DNA of 64,000 nt from Diplonema papillatum (Eukaryota; Euglenozoa; Diplonemea; Diplonemida; Diplonemidae), in NCBI GenBank assembly GCA_030068145.1, contig JAPJBO010000081.1, positions 370,468 through 434,467 on the forward strand. The letters run 5' to 3'. Positions 25,094-35,287 of this stretch are shown piece by piece. The stretch's first letter is position 1; the number at the start of each line of letters is the position of its first letter. A model generated the notes under the pieces. The model ran no database searches and was not told the origin of the DNA. It worked only from the letters and a program-made list of their open reading frames with translations. The translations under genes and the position numbers were made by a program.

Positions 25094-25374
25094 AAAATTA
25101 AGAGTGGTGCCATTCGCCATCTCTTTGCTTCCCGACAGCAAAGAAACTACCCCATATCGAGACACGCGTCAGGGGTCCTCTAGCCTTCTGTTTCGACCGA
25201 CCGAATGCTTTTGTTCCATTTTTCCTCTCGTCTCCTCATGTAAACTTGCTAGTGTGCACAGCACATTATTGTGTCATCGGCTCAGAAGCCAAGGAGGAAG
25301 CTTTGAATGAACTTGGTTGCAATTTATATTAGCAGGAGCTCTCCCCTTACTCGTAAGTCCAGTCAAACCGGAAA

Positions 25375-28210
25375 ATGTCTTACGAATGGCTTGAGATGCA
25401 GAGAGAGGCCGAGCGTCATCAGGCGATCGAGCAATACCTGCGGAAGCAGCTCGCCGGCGATGTGTATGGCGGAAGTCCTCACAGAGGCATCGGTATAGGA
25501 GGCAGCCCAGGTACGCTTCCTATGGGAAGCCCGCAGCCAAACATGCACCTGGCCGGTGCTGGAGGCGGGTATGCAGGCGGGCAAATGATGGGTCAGTTCA
25601 TGCAAGGCGGCATGGGTGCAGCTGTCCCGCTTGGCCCTGGAGACAAGGTCAGAGCAACATTCCAAGATCTTGATTACAACAAGAACGGCGTCGTCGACAT
25701 CGAAGAGTTCAAGCGCGGAATGGAAGAATGCAGGCTTGACTTCACCGACCCCACGAGCACCGATCTCTTCAACAAGGCAAAAATGGGAAAGGTATGCCCA
25801 AACACGTAGTGCGTGAACAAAAGACTACGAAAAACGGAAGATTCTTGAAGTACAGCGCCCATGATGCACGTTCAAGTTGTTACTCGCACGCGGCGTTACA
25901 TGCAATTTGTACCGGAATAGTGCTCGCGCGTATCTAATCATGCAACGGCTTGCATACGAACCAGAACTTTTCTAGTCAAACTTGTGCTCGGATATGTCGG
26001 AACAAGAAGCAAGTGAAACTACACAGACCGGAGACTTGACAGAACCAGAGTGGTACAGGTTTATCACGCAGTACCCCATGCTTCTCGACGCTCTTTACCA
26101 CCGCTTCCGCGAAGCAGCGAATGCGAAGCGGGAGGCCGAAGCCGCTCGTTCGGCGCAGGAGAGACTCAACGACCGCCTCAACTCACTTCGAACGGAAACC
26201 GAAAACGCGGAGCGAGCCCTGTCTGAGCAAGAAGCGAAAGCGCACGAAGAGGACAGCAAAATGAAGGACGTCGCCGACACGGCAAAGTCGTCTGAAGAAG
26301 CGCACCGCAACGCTGTCGAACTCGTCGGGATTGCCTTCAAGGAACGCCAAGAAACTGAAAAGCGCGTCGCCGCCGAGTGGGAAGCCACGCGCGCCCAGCG
26401 CATAGCTGCCGCAGAAGCTGCTAGAGATGCTGACGTGGCAGAGCGACGTCTTGCGGCCGCTGAAGAACGCGAGCGATGGGCTATGCAAGCTCTGGAAGCT
26501 GCAAAGAAGGAGAAGGAGCAAGCCCTGCAAGACCTTGAAGCATCGAAAGCGCGGCAGATTGAAGTCAAGCCTACGGAAGACCCAGAGGTTCTACTTGGTA
26601 TGCTTCGTTGTTGGCATTTCAGTCAGTGTGGTAGCTTTCCTTACATGGATAGCGTCGTGAAGGTGTCGAGTATTCTGCGAGGTTGCCCTGCTTCCCAGCA
26701 GAAGAAGAATGAGAACATGTAAACGTTTATAAACGGTAAACGTTTCCCGTTCACCAGAAGGTTTGAAGTGTACTCCCAAAAAAGAATACAGAACCACGGG
26801 GTGTGGGATTCCCCAATAAACATGGGTGCTCGGTAGAGCTAAAATTGGACACTTCATCCTCCGATTAACGTGTTCTTTTGCATACCCGCAAACCACAGGT
26901 GAAGCTGACCGCAAGGTGGCCGATGCCCAGAGGAAAGAGTACGAGCTGGGTGTCGCAGCAGCAGAAGAAGCGGCCAAGGCTGACCGACTCCGCTGGTCCA
27001 GAGATGAACAAGAGCGACTCCGCGCCGGCTGCGAAGCTCGACTCAACCGTGCAAGGGATGCCCTGGCCGAAGCAGAAAAGGCTTCCTCGGAAAATGAAGA
27101 ACGGTTGCGAGAAGCGGAAAGTGTCATGTCAAACGGCGTCACTGCTGACGACAAAGAAAATCAACTCGTCGAGCAGGAGGTCCGGCTCAAAGAGCAAAGA
27201 GAGTGTCTTGAAGAGAAGGAAAACATGGTATGCTGTCACTGCTTATGTACGAATGTGCTGGAAGAGTCAACGACAAACACAGCTGTTTCATTTGATATCT
27301 CCCCGTTTTCACGCCTTCTGTGAGTGTTGCTGAAGCCAAGAAAAAAAGGTTGTCCGCAAAAAAAAAAAGCCGGAAAGACGGCTTGTGGCAACCACCTCGA
27401 TCGCAATCCGCGGGAATTTATTGGGGTCAACTTTTTAAGAAATCCGACCCCTGCTCAAACGTGGGAACTCTTTTTTTCTTGTATTTGCCGGTAAGAAAGT
27501 ACACACAACTTGACACAAGACTCCGCAGTTTTTGCACACCACACAGCTCAAGAAGGAGTGCAACGAGTACACAAAGCGTGGATCGCCGTCGCGAGAGCGA
27601 TTATCTTATTCTCCCAACTACTCTTACGCAACTCCGACGAAGTAAGCTTCAATTCTGTAGTGCACCTCCCGAAAAGGCGTCGCCCAGGAGCCCCGCTCGC
27701 CTGCTCCTTGCCTTCCCGTGTAGACTAGTCTCACGACGTGGTCTGATGTTTACAACGTTCTTTTTGTGTGGTCTTTCCTTTTTTATGCAGGGACTGAGCC
27801 CAGGAGAAGTAGTTCGCCAAGAACGGTCGTCTCACATCCCTGCATTGCAAACAAGAAGAAGTATTGTGTAGAAAGAGCTGTTTTCGACAACGAACAAGTA
27901 TGTTATCAAAACTACGCATTTCTTTCATTTCTTTGCATTTGTTTATGTGCTACCACCAACCTCTTTCCCATGCTTTCTGTGGCAAATGGAAAGTCCGCGA
28001 CTTCCGCAACATCGAAGTTTATTTCTGTTTAACTCCCTTCCCCTTCTTCCCACCCTTTGTATGTTTGTACGACTCGATTAGTTTCCCACATTTTCTCCGC
28101 ATTTGTCCCCGTTGCATTTTCTCCACTCATTGCCTTCCTGGCAGAGTGTCCAGACATCGAGCTTGGAAGACTTCAGTACAGAAAGGTGCTTGCATCGAGT
28201 TGTTCGCTGA
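25375..28210 (+). CDS. EF-hand/coiled-coil protein, 6 inferred exons
   Basis: Inferred exons are 25375-25791, 25976-26597, 26899-27227, 27547-27641, 27804-27897 and 28145-28210, giving about 540 residues. Four of five donors fit GTRTGY; the fourth is GTAAGC. Residues 1-85 hold a short helix and a Gly/Met/Pro-rich linker. A canonical EF-hand loop follows at about 100-111 (DYNKNGVVDIEE, preceded by KVRATFQDL), so calcium binding is likely. A second, degenerate EF-hand-like stretch ends with LTEPEWYRFITQYP in exon 2. From about residue 190 to 450 the protein is a long Ala/Glu/Lys/Arg coiled coil. The last three small exons encode a Ser/Arg/Tyr-rich tail ending HRVVR; they were assigned because each is bounded by splice signals and preserves phase, but they are less certain than exons 1-3. 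I do not recognise a named family. The layout suggests a cytoskeletal or membrane-scaffold protein regulated by calcium, which is inference. Confidence 0.75.
26719..26745. repeat. 27-bp palindromic motif, inverted copy at 30253-30279
   Basis: Within intron 2 of the EF-hand gene, a 27-bp run starting GTAAACGTTTATAAACGG is exactly the reverse complement of 30253-30279. Both contain the self-complementary core GTAAACGTTTAC or parts of it. It is a dispersed short palindromic repeat of unknown origin. Confidence 0.8.
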
Positions 28211-28577
28211 AGCATAACGAAAACAGGTTTGCAGGCACCTTCACGCTCTTCCACCAGTTCCCCTCTCCCATCTTTTGCCCCCTGTTGTTCCTGTTCTTCT
28301 TTTCGCTTCCTTTGAGTACTGCTTGTTGTGGCCTTGATTCGTTTACAGAGTTGCTTTTCATGTTTTAATGCATTGTTACCAGCTCATTCGATGCATTGCG
28401 TGATTGGGTGGCATAGCATGCATGAAACTTGCACGAAAAGGGCCAAGCTAGAGAGAATTCCGACAACAGAAACGTCTTAGTGCGCAAGCTGGAGGAAAAC
28501 AGACATGTTCTATCGTACAGGATATTTGGAGGTGGGCACACCTGAAGAACTACACAAAAGAAAGCATCCTTGCTTCA
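28211..28577. other. Spacer before the secreted-protein gene
   Basis: About 370 bp holding the EF-hand gene 3' flank and the presumed promoter of the secreted-protein gene. Nothing else was recognised. Confidence 0.4.
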
Positions 28578-29021
28578 ATGGTAGTTATGAAGCCGGTACT
28601 CGTGCTACTCTCGACTTGGCTGTGTCTCGCGCATGGCGTGTTGTGCAGTAAAGATTACGCGTGCGCCATGTTCAATGTGGTTTCGTCTGTGGATAGCCTG
28701 AACCGGGCGCAATATGCATGCATGCAGAATTCAACCGTATCTTGTGCCGAATACTTCGCAAACGCTAACATGACGATAATCTACGCGGAGATAGCAGTCA
28801 AGATGGCTCAGGAGGATTGCGATAACCCGTCGGTGCAGTGTACGCAGCTCAACGATTTCATCATTGGGAACCTCACGAAATGCGCCAAATCGCTCAACGA
28901 CACGAAGGCAGTGTGCGAAGTTGGCGGCCCATCTTGTGCTCCCAAGCTTTCTGCTCTATCTAGTTCGCTCGGGTACGCAGAGTACGGGCTTCTGTCTGCG
29001 GGTTCTTGCCAGGCACGTTGA
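28578..29021 (+). CDS. Small secreted Cys-rich protein
   Basis: A single-exon frame of 147 residues from ATG at 28578; a second Met three codons later would also work. The N terminus is a clear signal peptide (KPVLVLLSTWLCLAHGVLC), with predicted cleavage near residue 23. The mature part is about 124 residues with nine cysteines and four N-glycosylation sequons (NST, NMT, NLT, NDT). No transmembrane segment or GPI-type tail is seen. I do not recognise the family. Secretion or entry into an endomembrane compartment is predicted from the signal peptide; the odd cysteine number suggests one free thiol or an intermolecular bond. It ends about 1.3 kb before the repeat-rich region begins. Confidence 0.62.
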   Translation: MVVMKPVLVLLSTWLCLAHGVLCSKDYACAMFNVVSSVDSLNRAQYACMQNSTVSCAEYFANANMTIIYAEIAVKMAQEDCDNPSVQCTQLNDFIIGNLTKCAKSLNDTKAVCEVGGPSCAPKLSALSSSLGYAEYGLLSAGSCQAR

Positions 29022-30319
29022 TTGTCAGGAGATGGCAAATTTCTCAGGCAAGTGAGCGTTCAGGCAGGACCACGCGAATTGAATGTCACCACTACTCAAC
29101 GAGTTTATCGTGTTAGCGCATTCAATTGTCGCCACTGCTCAACGAGTTTGTATTGTGAAAGCGCATTCAATTTCAGTTTCCTTTTTGTTGTCGTGCACGC
29201 CGTTCCTAGCCTTTTTCGCACGTCCGTGCTGGCGACATACACACTCCCCAGCTTGCTCGCTTGCTTGTTTTACTGATTCGATTGATCCAGTAAAGGTATC
29301 CGTTTAGTTGTGGTGGAAAGAACTTGTTCTCTAGCCTTTGTTACACCTACCGAGCAAAACACAGCACAGCAGCTGTGACCGAGAAACGCCCTCCAATTAT
29401 GTCCGCAGTCGCTTCATCTTCCCGAGAACTGGCACAACGAACCAACCTAGGAGCCTCCAAAGTTTTCTTGAGGGCGGTATGAACCGATGAGGGATGGATG
29501 GGTTTCTAGGAGACAATTCGATAACATGCCTCCTCCTCGCAGCAGCTGCCGGAGGCTCTTCTAACAGTGTGGGGGCTGTACTACGGACGCTCGAGCAAGA
29601 ACTGGAATTCGAACAGCGAGTATGTTTCCTTTTTTTTCATCATGACTACGAAGTCAGACTTCATATAAGGACAAAAAAATGGCGTGAACGTCAATTGCAT
29701 TAACTACACGTTCGTCGCAACGAGAAAACTCGCAGCAACCTTGCAGAAAGCCGATCGTAGCAGGGACTAAACTCAGAAGCGGAGTGGAAGAGGAAGCGCG
29801 TGCCATTCAAGCGTGCACCTACTGCACGTTGACATACCAAACCACCGACCAAGATTTTGTTGAACACCGCGCCGAGCTCCTCGAGCCACCTTTTGAACCA
29901 CCTTTTTGTGAAGCAGAATCAGTCCGTGATGGACCAAAGCTTACGCTACTCAGCAAAAATTGGGCATGCTTTAAGAGAATAAATGTTGGGAAATATATGG
30001 CATACACCACGTACTTGTCATCCGGATGACACGTACATATGACAAGTACATGTACTTGTCATATTATGACAAGTACTATGACAAGCATGTACTTGTCATA
30101 TGACAAGTATTTAGCGGACCCTCAGAAGCCTCATGAACACAGACTTGTTGGGCTCAAAATACTCGGAGGTGACTCCGAAGCATGAAAACGGACAAATTTA
30201 CAAGACTCACTACACTAGGGGCACCCCGTAGGGCAGTGTTCAGGTAAACGGTAAACGTTTACCGTTTATAAACGTTTACGTTTACTCATTTTGGAGTAAA
30301 CGTTGAGTGTACGTTGTGT
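29022..30319. other. Spacer with short tandem and palindromic repeats
   Basis: No gene supported. A 43-bp segment is duplicated in tandem at about 29085-29127 and 29128-29170 with several mismatches. Perfect and near-perfect palindromes of a GACAAGTAC motif occupy 30011-30115. A cluster of GTAAACG/CGTTTAC motifs lies at 30243-30330. Confidence 0.6.
30011..30115. repeat. Cluster of GACAAGTAC palindromes
   Basis: Alternating direct and inverted copies of ATGACAAGTAC occur five to six times. The perfect 24-bp palindrome at 30039-30062 is formed by two copies head to head. The region can fold into nested hairpins. Its function is unknown; it resembles remains of foldback or miniature elements. 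Confidence 0.75.
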
Positions 30320-30330
30320 AAGCGTTTACT
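30243..30330. repeat. GTAAACG/CGTTTAC motif cluster
   Basis: Several copies of TAAACG and its complement CGTTTA lie close together, including the palindrome GGTAAACGTTTACC and the 27-bp inverted copy of the motif found in the EF-hand gene intron. Unknown origin. Confidence 0.7.
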
Positions 30331-30855
30331 GTATCAGGGGCGGCATCCACTAGAAATGCAATCTATCAGGAAAGAGGAGCGACTAAACAAAATATCCAGA
30401 CGCACCTTTCGCCACAATTGCGAACAAGCGCAAAGGAGACGCCTGGGAGGGGGTGACATTCACTTACCCGGATCGAAGATGCACAAGGGAACCTGCAAGT
30501 TCTGCGATAAGGCCTTCTCCACCGCCTCTGCTGAGCACCAGGCAGCGGCATTGGCGGCTGCGCCCCAAGTCGTCAAGCTGAAGGCAGCAGAAGGAAAACG
30601 AGAAAGCCAAGACGAAGCAGCTGGATATGGTGCCATTCCTCACTCGAGCGACCACTGCAGTGGACGCCCACGAAGCCATCAGGGACTTCTTCTCTGAAGA
30701 AGCCATCGGGTTTAACAAGGCTACTGGTCGTTCGTTCCTGACCATGGTTTCAGTCCTGTGCGGGCTATCAGCACATGATGAGTGCACCCCCCCAACACCC
30801 GAAGAACTCGGTGGGGTTATGCTTGACACCGACATAAAAGACATAGTTGGCAAGC
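30320..30855 (+). pseudogene. hAT-type transposase fragment (BED-like finger plus DUF659-like segment)
   Basis: One frame (to about 30600) reads KMHKGTCKFCDKAFST, a CxxC motif like a BED zinc finger start. A second frame from about 30590 reads KTKQLDMVPFLTRATT, then AHEAIRDFFSEEAIGFNKAT and GRSFLTMVSVLCGL, matching the DUF659-like N-terminal part of hAT-family transposases and related ZMYM-type proteins. The frames do not connect, so an indel lies near 30580-30600. Homology ends around 30845, where a repeat beginning GTTGGCAAGCAAAG takes over; the catalytic domain is absent. It is a dead remnant. Family assignment is from motif similarity only. Confidence 0.6.
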
Positions 30856-30945
30856 AAAGACGACTTTGCTTAAATTTGCTTTGGAGATTTGCTTCAGATT
30901 ACGAGCAAAAAAAGGCAAATTTAAGCAAAGAAAAGCAAAGAGACA
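30848..30945. repeat. TTTGCTTAAATTTGC-type repeat, also at 51236-51412
   Basis: Alternating copies of GCAAATTTAAGCAAAG and its complement follow the transposase fragment. A related block in the opposite orientation lies at 51236-51412, where the edge motif reads CTTGCCAACTATG instead of CATAGTTGGCAAG. It is a dispersed repeat. Confidence 0.7.
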
Positions 30946-31215
30946 AAACCATATCGGAAGCACTTAAGTGGGGAAAATATTTATCGGAACGTTTCCGATA
31001 AATATTTTTGGGTAATATACCAGGATATGCGCGAAAAAACTAAATTTACAAATATATGCGCGGTGCATATATTTGTAAATTTTAGTTTTTTCGCGCATAT
31101 ATTTGTTAACAAAACAGTTTTTTCGCGCTACTTGTAAAAACAGTTTTTTGCGCGCATATATTTGTAAAAAAAAAAAAAACAGTTTTTTTCGCGCACTACA
31201 AATACGTTTTCTTTG
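30940..31215. repeat. Palindromic AT-rich repeat block A
   Basis: A 70-bp block (30940-31009) ends in a palindrome built from two copies of the motif TTTCCGATAAATATT. It is nearly identical to 32749-32818. It is followed by inverted copies of a second motif, roughly GCGCGAAAAAACTGTTTTTT plus ACAAATATAT, at 31028-31210. The region is highly self-complementary. Confidence 0.85.
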
Positions 31216-32657
31216 CAACAAAAAAAGCAGTTTAACGAAAAAAACTACTTTTCGGATAATCGGTGCACTCAACAGCTCAGCTGGTACTCCGCAGCTGTCC
31301 AGGCCGGAACCTGCGGGAATGGCGCCTTCACTTCACTCCAGCTTGTTTCTATCTGCAATGGGGTTTCTTCGCGAACAGTAGGCAAATCGCACAGTTGTAC
31401 GACCCCGCACTCACCGGGAGCTTTGCGTGGCTTCGCTTTCAAGCGTTAGTGTGAGCGTGGATTAGAAGGTCGGTATTTTAAAGTCTCCGGTTGACCGTAG
31501 AGGCTTGAGTATGGCGGGGGGTTGAGAAAAGTGAGAGGGTGCAGCTCGTTTCGGGTGTTGTGTCACTCCGTTGTGAAACCTTGTGAAGTCCCCTAACGCG
31601 TTTAGGGGGTGCTTGGGATTGGTAGGGTGTGGTCGTTCTGCTACGGCGTGAAAAGCCAGGAAGTTTCGACGCTAATCTTCGACTCTTGATTAAGTTCACC
31701 GGGTTGCTCGTCAGGAAGATCCCGGTGCCTGGCTTTTCTTCTGGGTGGTTTCGTGTTGATCGGCGGCTGTGTGTTACGAGGCACGGATTAGGGGATGTAG
31801 TGTAGTAGTAGTATGTGTCGTCTGCCGAAGCAGCCGGAGACAGCAGGCGCAGGGGGCAGGTCTTGCTTTACAATTCTCTTCTTCATGGAGACCCGCCCCC
31901 GGCAATCCCGACTGTCCAATCACTGTCGAGAAAGGTTTGTGCCCTATAGTGATGAGGTGGTTGACCAGGCCCCCACGAAGCCTTATACACAACACGGCTA
32001 CAACACGAGGATGCAACCCTGCTTAGGTGTGCACTCAGCCATCACAGGGCCTCAGATCTCGCTACTCGACCCGACACAGCTGCCACCCAGAAGGCCGCAG
32101 CAGTAACCTTCGCAATGAAAGCACGCGCGGCTGAGTGTATCCATACAACAGCTGCATCAGACGCAGCTTGATCCGAGAGGTCGCTAGGGGAGGTGACGCT
32201 GCTCACCTGCCAGTCTCACAACTGACTGCTGCCCACCGGATTAGGGGATGAAAAAAGGAAAAAGAAATGGGGGAGAAAAAGAAGAGGGGGCACTTTCTCA
32301 ATAATTACTGCAGAGTTTGTTCCAAATTTCTAAAATTCAAAAACCCCAATTTTTTTCCGGAAACTTTTTTTTGGCCATTTCCAAAAAGACACAAGGTTTT
32401 GACCCTGCATGGTACATCCGTTGTGGAACCTATATGGGCCCTAAATTAGGATACGAACTTCATGGCATTTTTACAAATGTGTGAGTGTACGTCATTTTGT
32501 ACAGTACATTCATTGTGGACCCTATATTCTCGCGATGCTGTGTTTGGCGTCAAAAACCCGTCTGAATTCACTTTTGATGGCTTTAATGAGGCTAAACACT
32601 CGAAATAGGCACTTTGGGGGGAAATTCTTTTGAAAGGGTCTCCCAACAAGAATTGTG
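31216..32657. other. Spacer between repeat blocks
   Basis: About 1.4 kb without a supported gene. A GTAGTAGTAGTATGTGTC string at 31804-31821 recurs at about 36527-36544 with flanking similarity (GGATTAGG motifs), suggesting remnants of a shared repeat. An AAAGTCTCCGGTTGACC string at about 31480 has a diverged relative near 46995. Confidence 0.4.
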
Positions 32658-33050
32658 GCATATGCGCAAAAAAACTGTTTTTTACAAATATATGCGCGAA
32701 AAAACTGTTTTTTACAAATATATGCGCGAAAAACTGTTTTTTTTACAAGAGACAAAACCATATCGGAAGCACTTAAGTGGGGAAAATATTTATCGGAACG
32801 TTTCCGATAAATATTTTTTTGTTTCCGATAAATATTTTTTTGTTTCCGATAAATATTTTTTTTTGTTTCCGATAAATATTTTTTTTGTTTCCGATAAATA
32901 TTTTTTGTTTCCGATAAATATTTTTCTGTTTCCGATAAATATTTTTTTGTTTCCGATAAATATTTTTTTGTTTCCGATAAATATTTTTTTGTTTCCGATA
33001 AATATTTTTTGTTTCCGATAAATATTTTTTGTTTCCGATAAATATTTTTG
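32658..33050. repeat. Tandem array of two AT-rich motifs, block B
   Basis: Positions 32658-32748 carry about three tandem 30-bp copies of the motif containing GCGCGAAAAAACTGTTTTTT. Then 32749-32818 repeats block A, and 32800-33050 holds twelve head-to-tail copies of GTTTCCGATAAATATT with a variable T-rich spacer (period 20-23 bp). There are no unique spacers, so it is a simple satellite. Frames across it encode only the repeat. Confidence 0.9.
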
Positions 33051-34308
33051 ATACGGGTTCCTGGGGACTAGTCCCCAGTGCGAAATGTGCCCAAGGGGAG
33101 TCCCATTGGGCAAGCAATTTCATTGGATTTTGCGAGGACCCTAAGTAATCCGGAGCCAGTGTGATAGACCTCTGTGATGTGGGCCGCTTCACTGCTCGTC
33201 TGCATGTGGACTGCTCTGTACCTGTGCCTTCTCCGCGCTTGCAGCTTTTCAAGCCGGCCACGCCTGCTTTCCCTTTTCTGTCTTTCGACCTCGGTGATCC
33301 CTCGCGGGCGTCCTGCTGTGCCATCTGAATCTCCTCGCCTTCCTTCCTGGTTTGCTTGGCACCCTCTGCTCGCGCAGTTTGCGGCGCGGGTCTCTTCAGA
33401 GCCGGTCGTCTTCGTGTGCGCTGTTCTGTCATCGCTTGCCTGTGTTGCTGATTTCTGCAACAAAGGCAGTTTTGGCCCGTGAAATGGGCTAGTCTTTATT
33501 GTGTGAGTGCTTTTGTCTCCAGGATTGAAATGAGGCTGACGCGGAAAATCCTACCGTCCGACATGGCACAAGTCAAGGGAAACAAATATTTTACGGGAAC
33601 TAGTATGCACGGCAGCCCCGATACTACTAAGCCCCGTTGGCATACTTACACTCCATGGCTGCCTCGATGGCACCAAATCCGTAGTCGTGGTTAGACATTT
33701 TCAGGTAGGAGGATGTTACCTGGTCAGGACCGCATGCAGTTTTGTCGTATTGGGGCCGCGTAGGACCGGATGAAGTCGTTGCGAATACACACAACAGATC
33801 AACGAAGGGTAGAACTGGGGAACATGCAGATCAGACGGAAGTAGAATGTGCAAACTTATCCTTTTCTTGACTTGCCGTTCTGAAAGCTGTTGAGGGGCCC
33901 CTACGTAGGTTCTCGCATGATTCGTTCGCCTTTGTAACACTATCCGTTTGTAGTAAGCTTTGCAGTTGTGTTCTTGCAATATCTAGCCGAATGGTGGGTG
34001 GCGGATTTCCGCGCTCGTGCGCAAGACGCAGTTTTACTGCAACTGCGTTCGTGACCTTTGTCGCGGTGAAGTGGTACAAAGTCTTCAGCTTTCAGATCCG
34101 GATACTGCTCAATGCAACCAGATAGTTAGATGTCACTTGTTGGATACCCGTGTGCTGCATTCGAAAAGGTTTGCGTATCTGGTGTTGAAAATTGAACAGC
34201 CTTTGCTGGGGAGGCTTTCGACCCGAAACTAGATAGAAAAACGATCGTATTTGGCTTCGTCGCGGTCGTCCACGGGACGAAGTAGGTGAACCTACTGCCA
34301 AAGTGATC
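33051..34308. other. Spacer, includes a perfect 18-bp palindrome
   Basis: No gene supported. Directly after the array, 33061-33078 (CTGGGGACTAGTCCCCAG) is a perfect palindrome. Minus-strand frames at 33070-33460 are Arg-rich with no domain. Confidence 0.45.
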
Positions 34309-34395
34309 AATACTTATCGGAAACAGAAAAATATTTATCGGAAACAAAAAAAATATTTATCGGAAACAGAAAAATATTTATCGGAAACAAATAAG
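34309..34395. repeat. Inverted-orientation TTTCCGATAAATATT array
   Basis: Four to five copies of the same 20-bp motif as at 32800-33050, here read as ATTTATCGGAAACA, immediately precede the foldback at 34397. Confidence 0.9.
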
Positions 34396-34396
34396 C

Positions 34397-34592
34397 ATTT
34401 ATTCGGCAAGATAATTTCCGTTTATTTTGTCGAGGTGTCGGTTTTAGTCCCGAGGGAGGCCCGAGGGGGGGTTTGCAACCCCGAGCCACGAGCGGAGCGA
34501 GTGGCGAGGGGTTGCAAACCCCCCCGAGGGCCTCCCGAGGGACTAAAACCGACACCGAGGCAAAATTGGCGGAAATTATTGCCGAATAAATG
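34397..34592. repeat. Foldback hairpin of about 196 bp with in-register tandem G-A mismatches
   Basis: The arms 34397-34494 and 34496-34592 are inverted repeats centred at 34495. From 34431 to 34559 they align without a gap. The only mismatches in that core are five places where both arms carry GA on the + strand (34432, 34452, 34463, 34483 and 34490, opposite 34558, 34538, 34527, 34507 and 34500), plus a G-T wobble. The outer arms, starting TTTATTCGGCAA, are less perfect and contain a 2-nt bulge. No coding potential is evident; transcription is unknown. Confidence 0.9.
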
Positions 34593-35287
34593 ATTTTATT
34601 GGGAAAACTAAATTCCCGAGGGTGGAAACAAAACATCGTTGCTTGGACGGCGTGAAATTTTGATAAGTCGCGGGGAGTTGATGTGGTGTTAGTTTGCAAC
34701 GCGAGTGCTCGGCCGCTTGCACATGCACAGCAGGCGATCAGCAGATGAACTCAGACAGCTGGAATCCAGTGTGCTCAGGCAGACCCACAGATGTTCTTGC
34801 AACGAGACTCAAGCACACTGAATTGGTACAAGTTTTCTACGCACTTGGACCTGGAATTCAGCATGGGTGAGTTCGCTGGCGGTGAACTTCATCTGACACT
34901 TACTGGGCTGGAGCGTTCACGGGAGGGGTTTTCTTCACAGGCCTTTGAGCACCGAGGATGAGACACCAATGAATTCGGCTCAAAACGAGCTCAAAACACG
35001 CGATTTCACTCACCACAGGGAGAAAAAAAATTTTGCGAGGGGTCTCCCCTACAGATTTCTCTGTATAACCCCCACGCAAAAATAAACGTTTATTTTTTTC
35101 GCGATACGAAATAAATTTCGTTTATTTTTTTCACCTGAAAATGGCTGGCGACACGAAATAAATTCCAAAAATAAACTCGTTTATTTTTCCGGCCTGCGTA
35201 AACACAATGCAATCCTGCCAAAAATAAACGAAATTTATCGTCACGCTCCGCAAGCCATTTCCACCAGAGGGAATTTATTTTTCCCAA
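34593..35287. other. Spacer, AT-rich right part
   Basis: No gene. From about 35080 to 35280 the sequence repeats AATAAACG and CGTTTATTTTT elements in both orientations, another short palindromic motif set beside the satellite arrays. Confidence 0.5.

Noticed and set aside
32800..33050. CRISPR-like array
   Set aside because: Copies are joined only by T-runs of varying length, there are no unique spacers, and the host is eukaryotic. It is a simple satellite.
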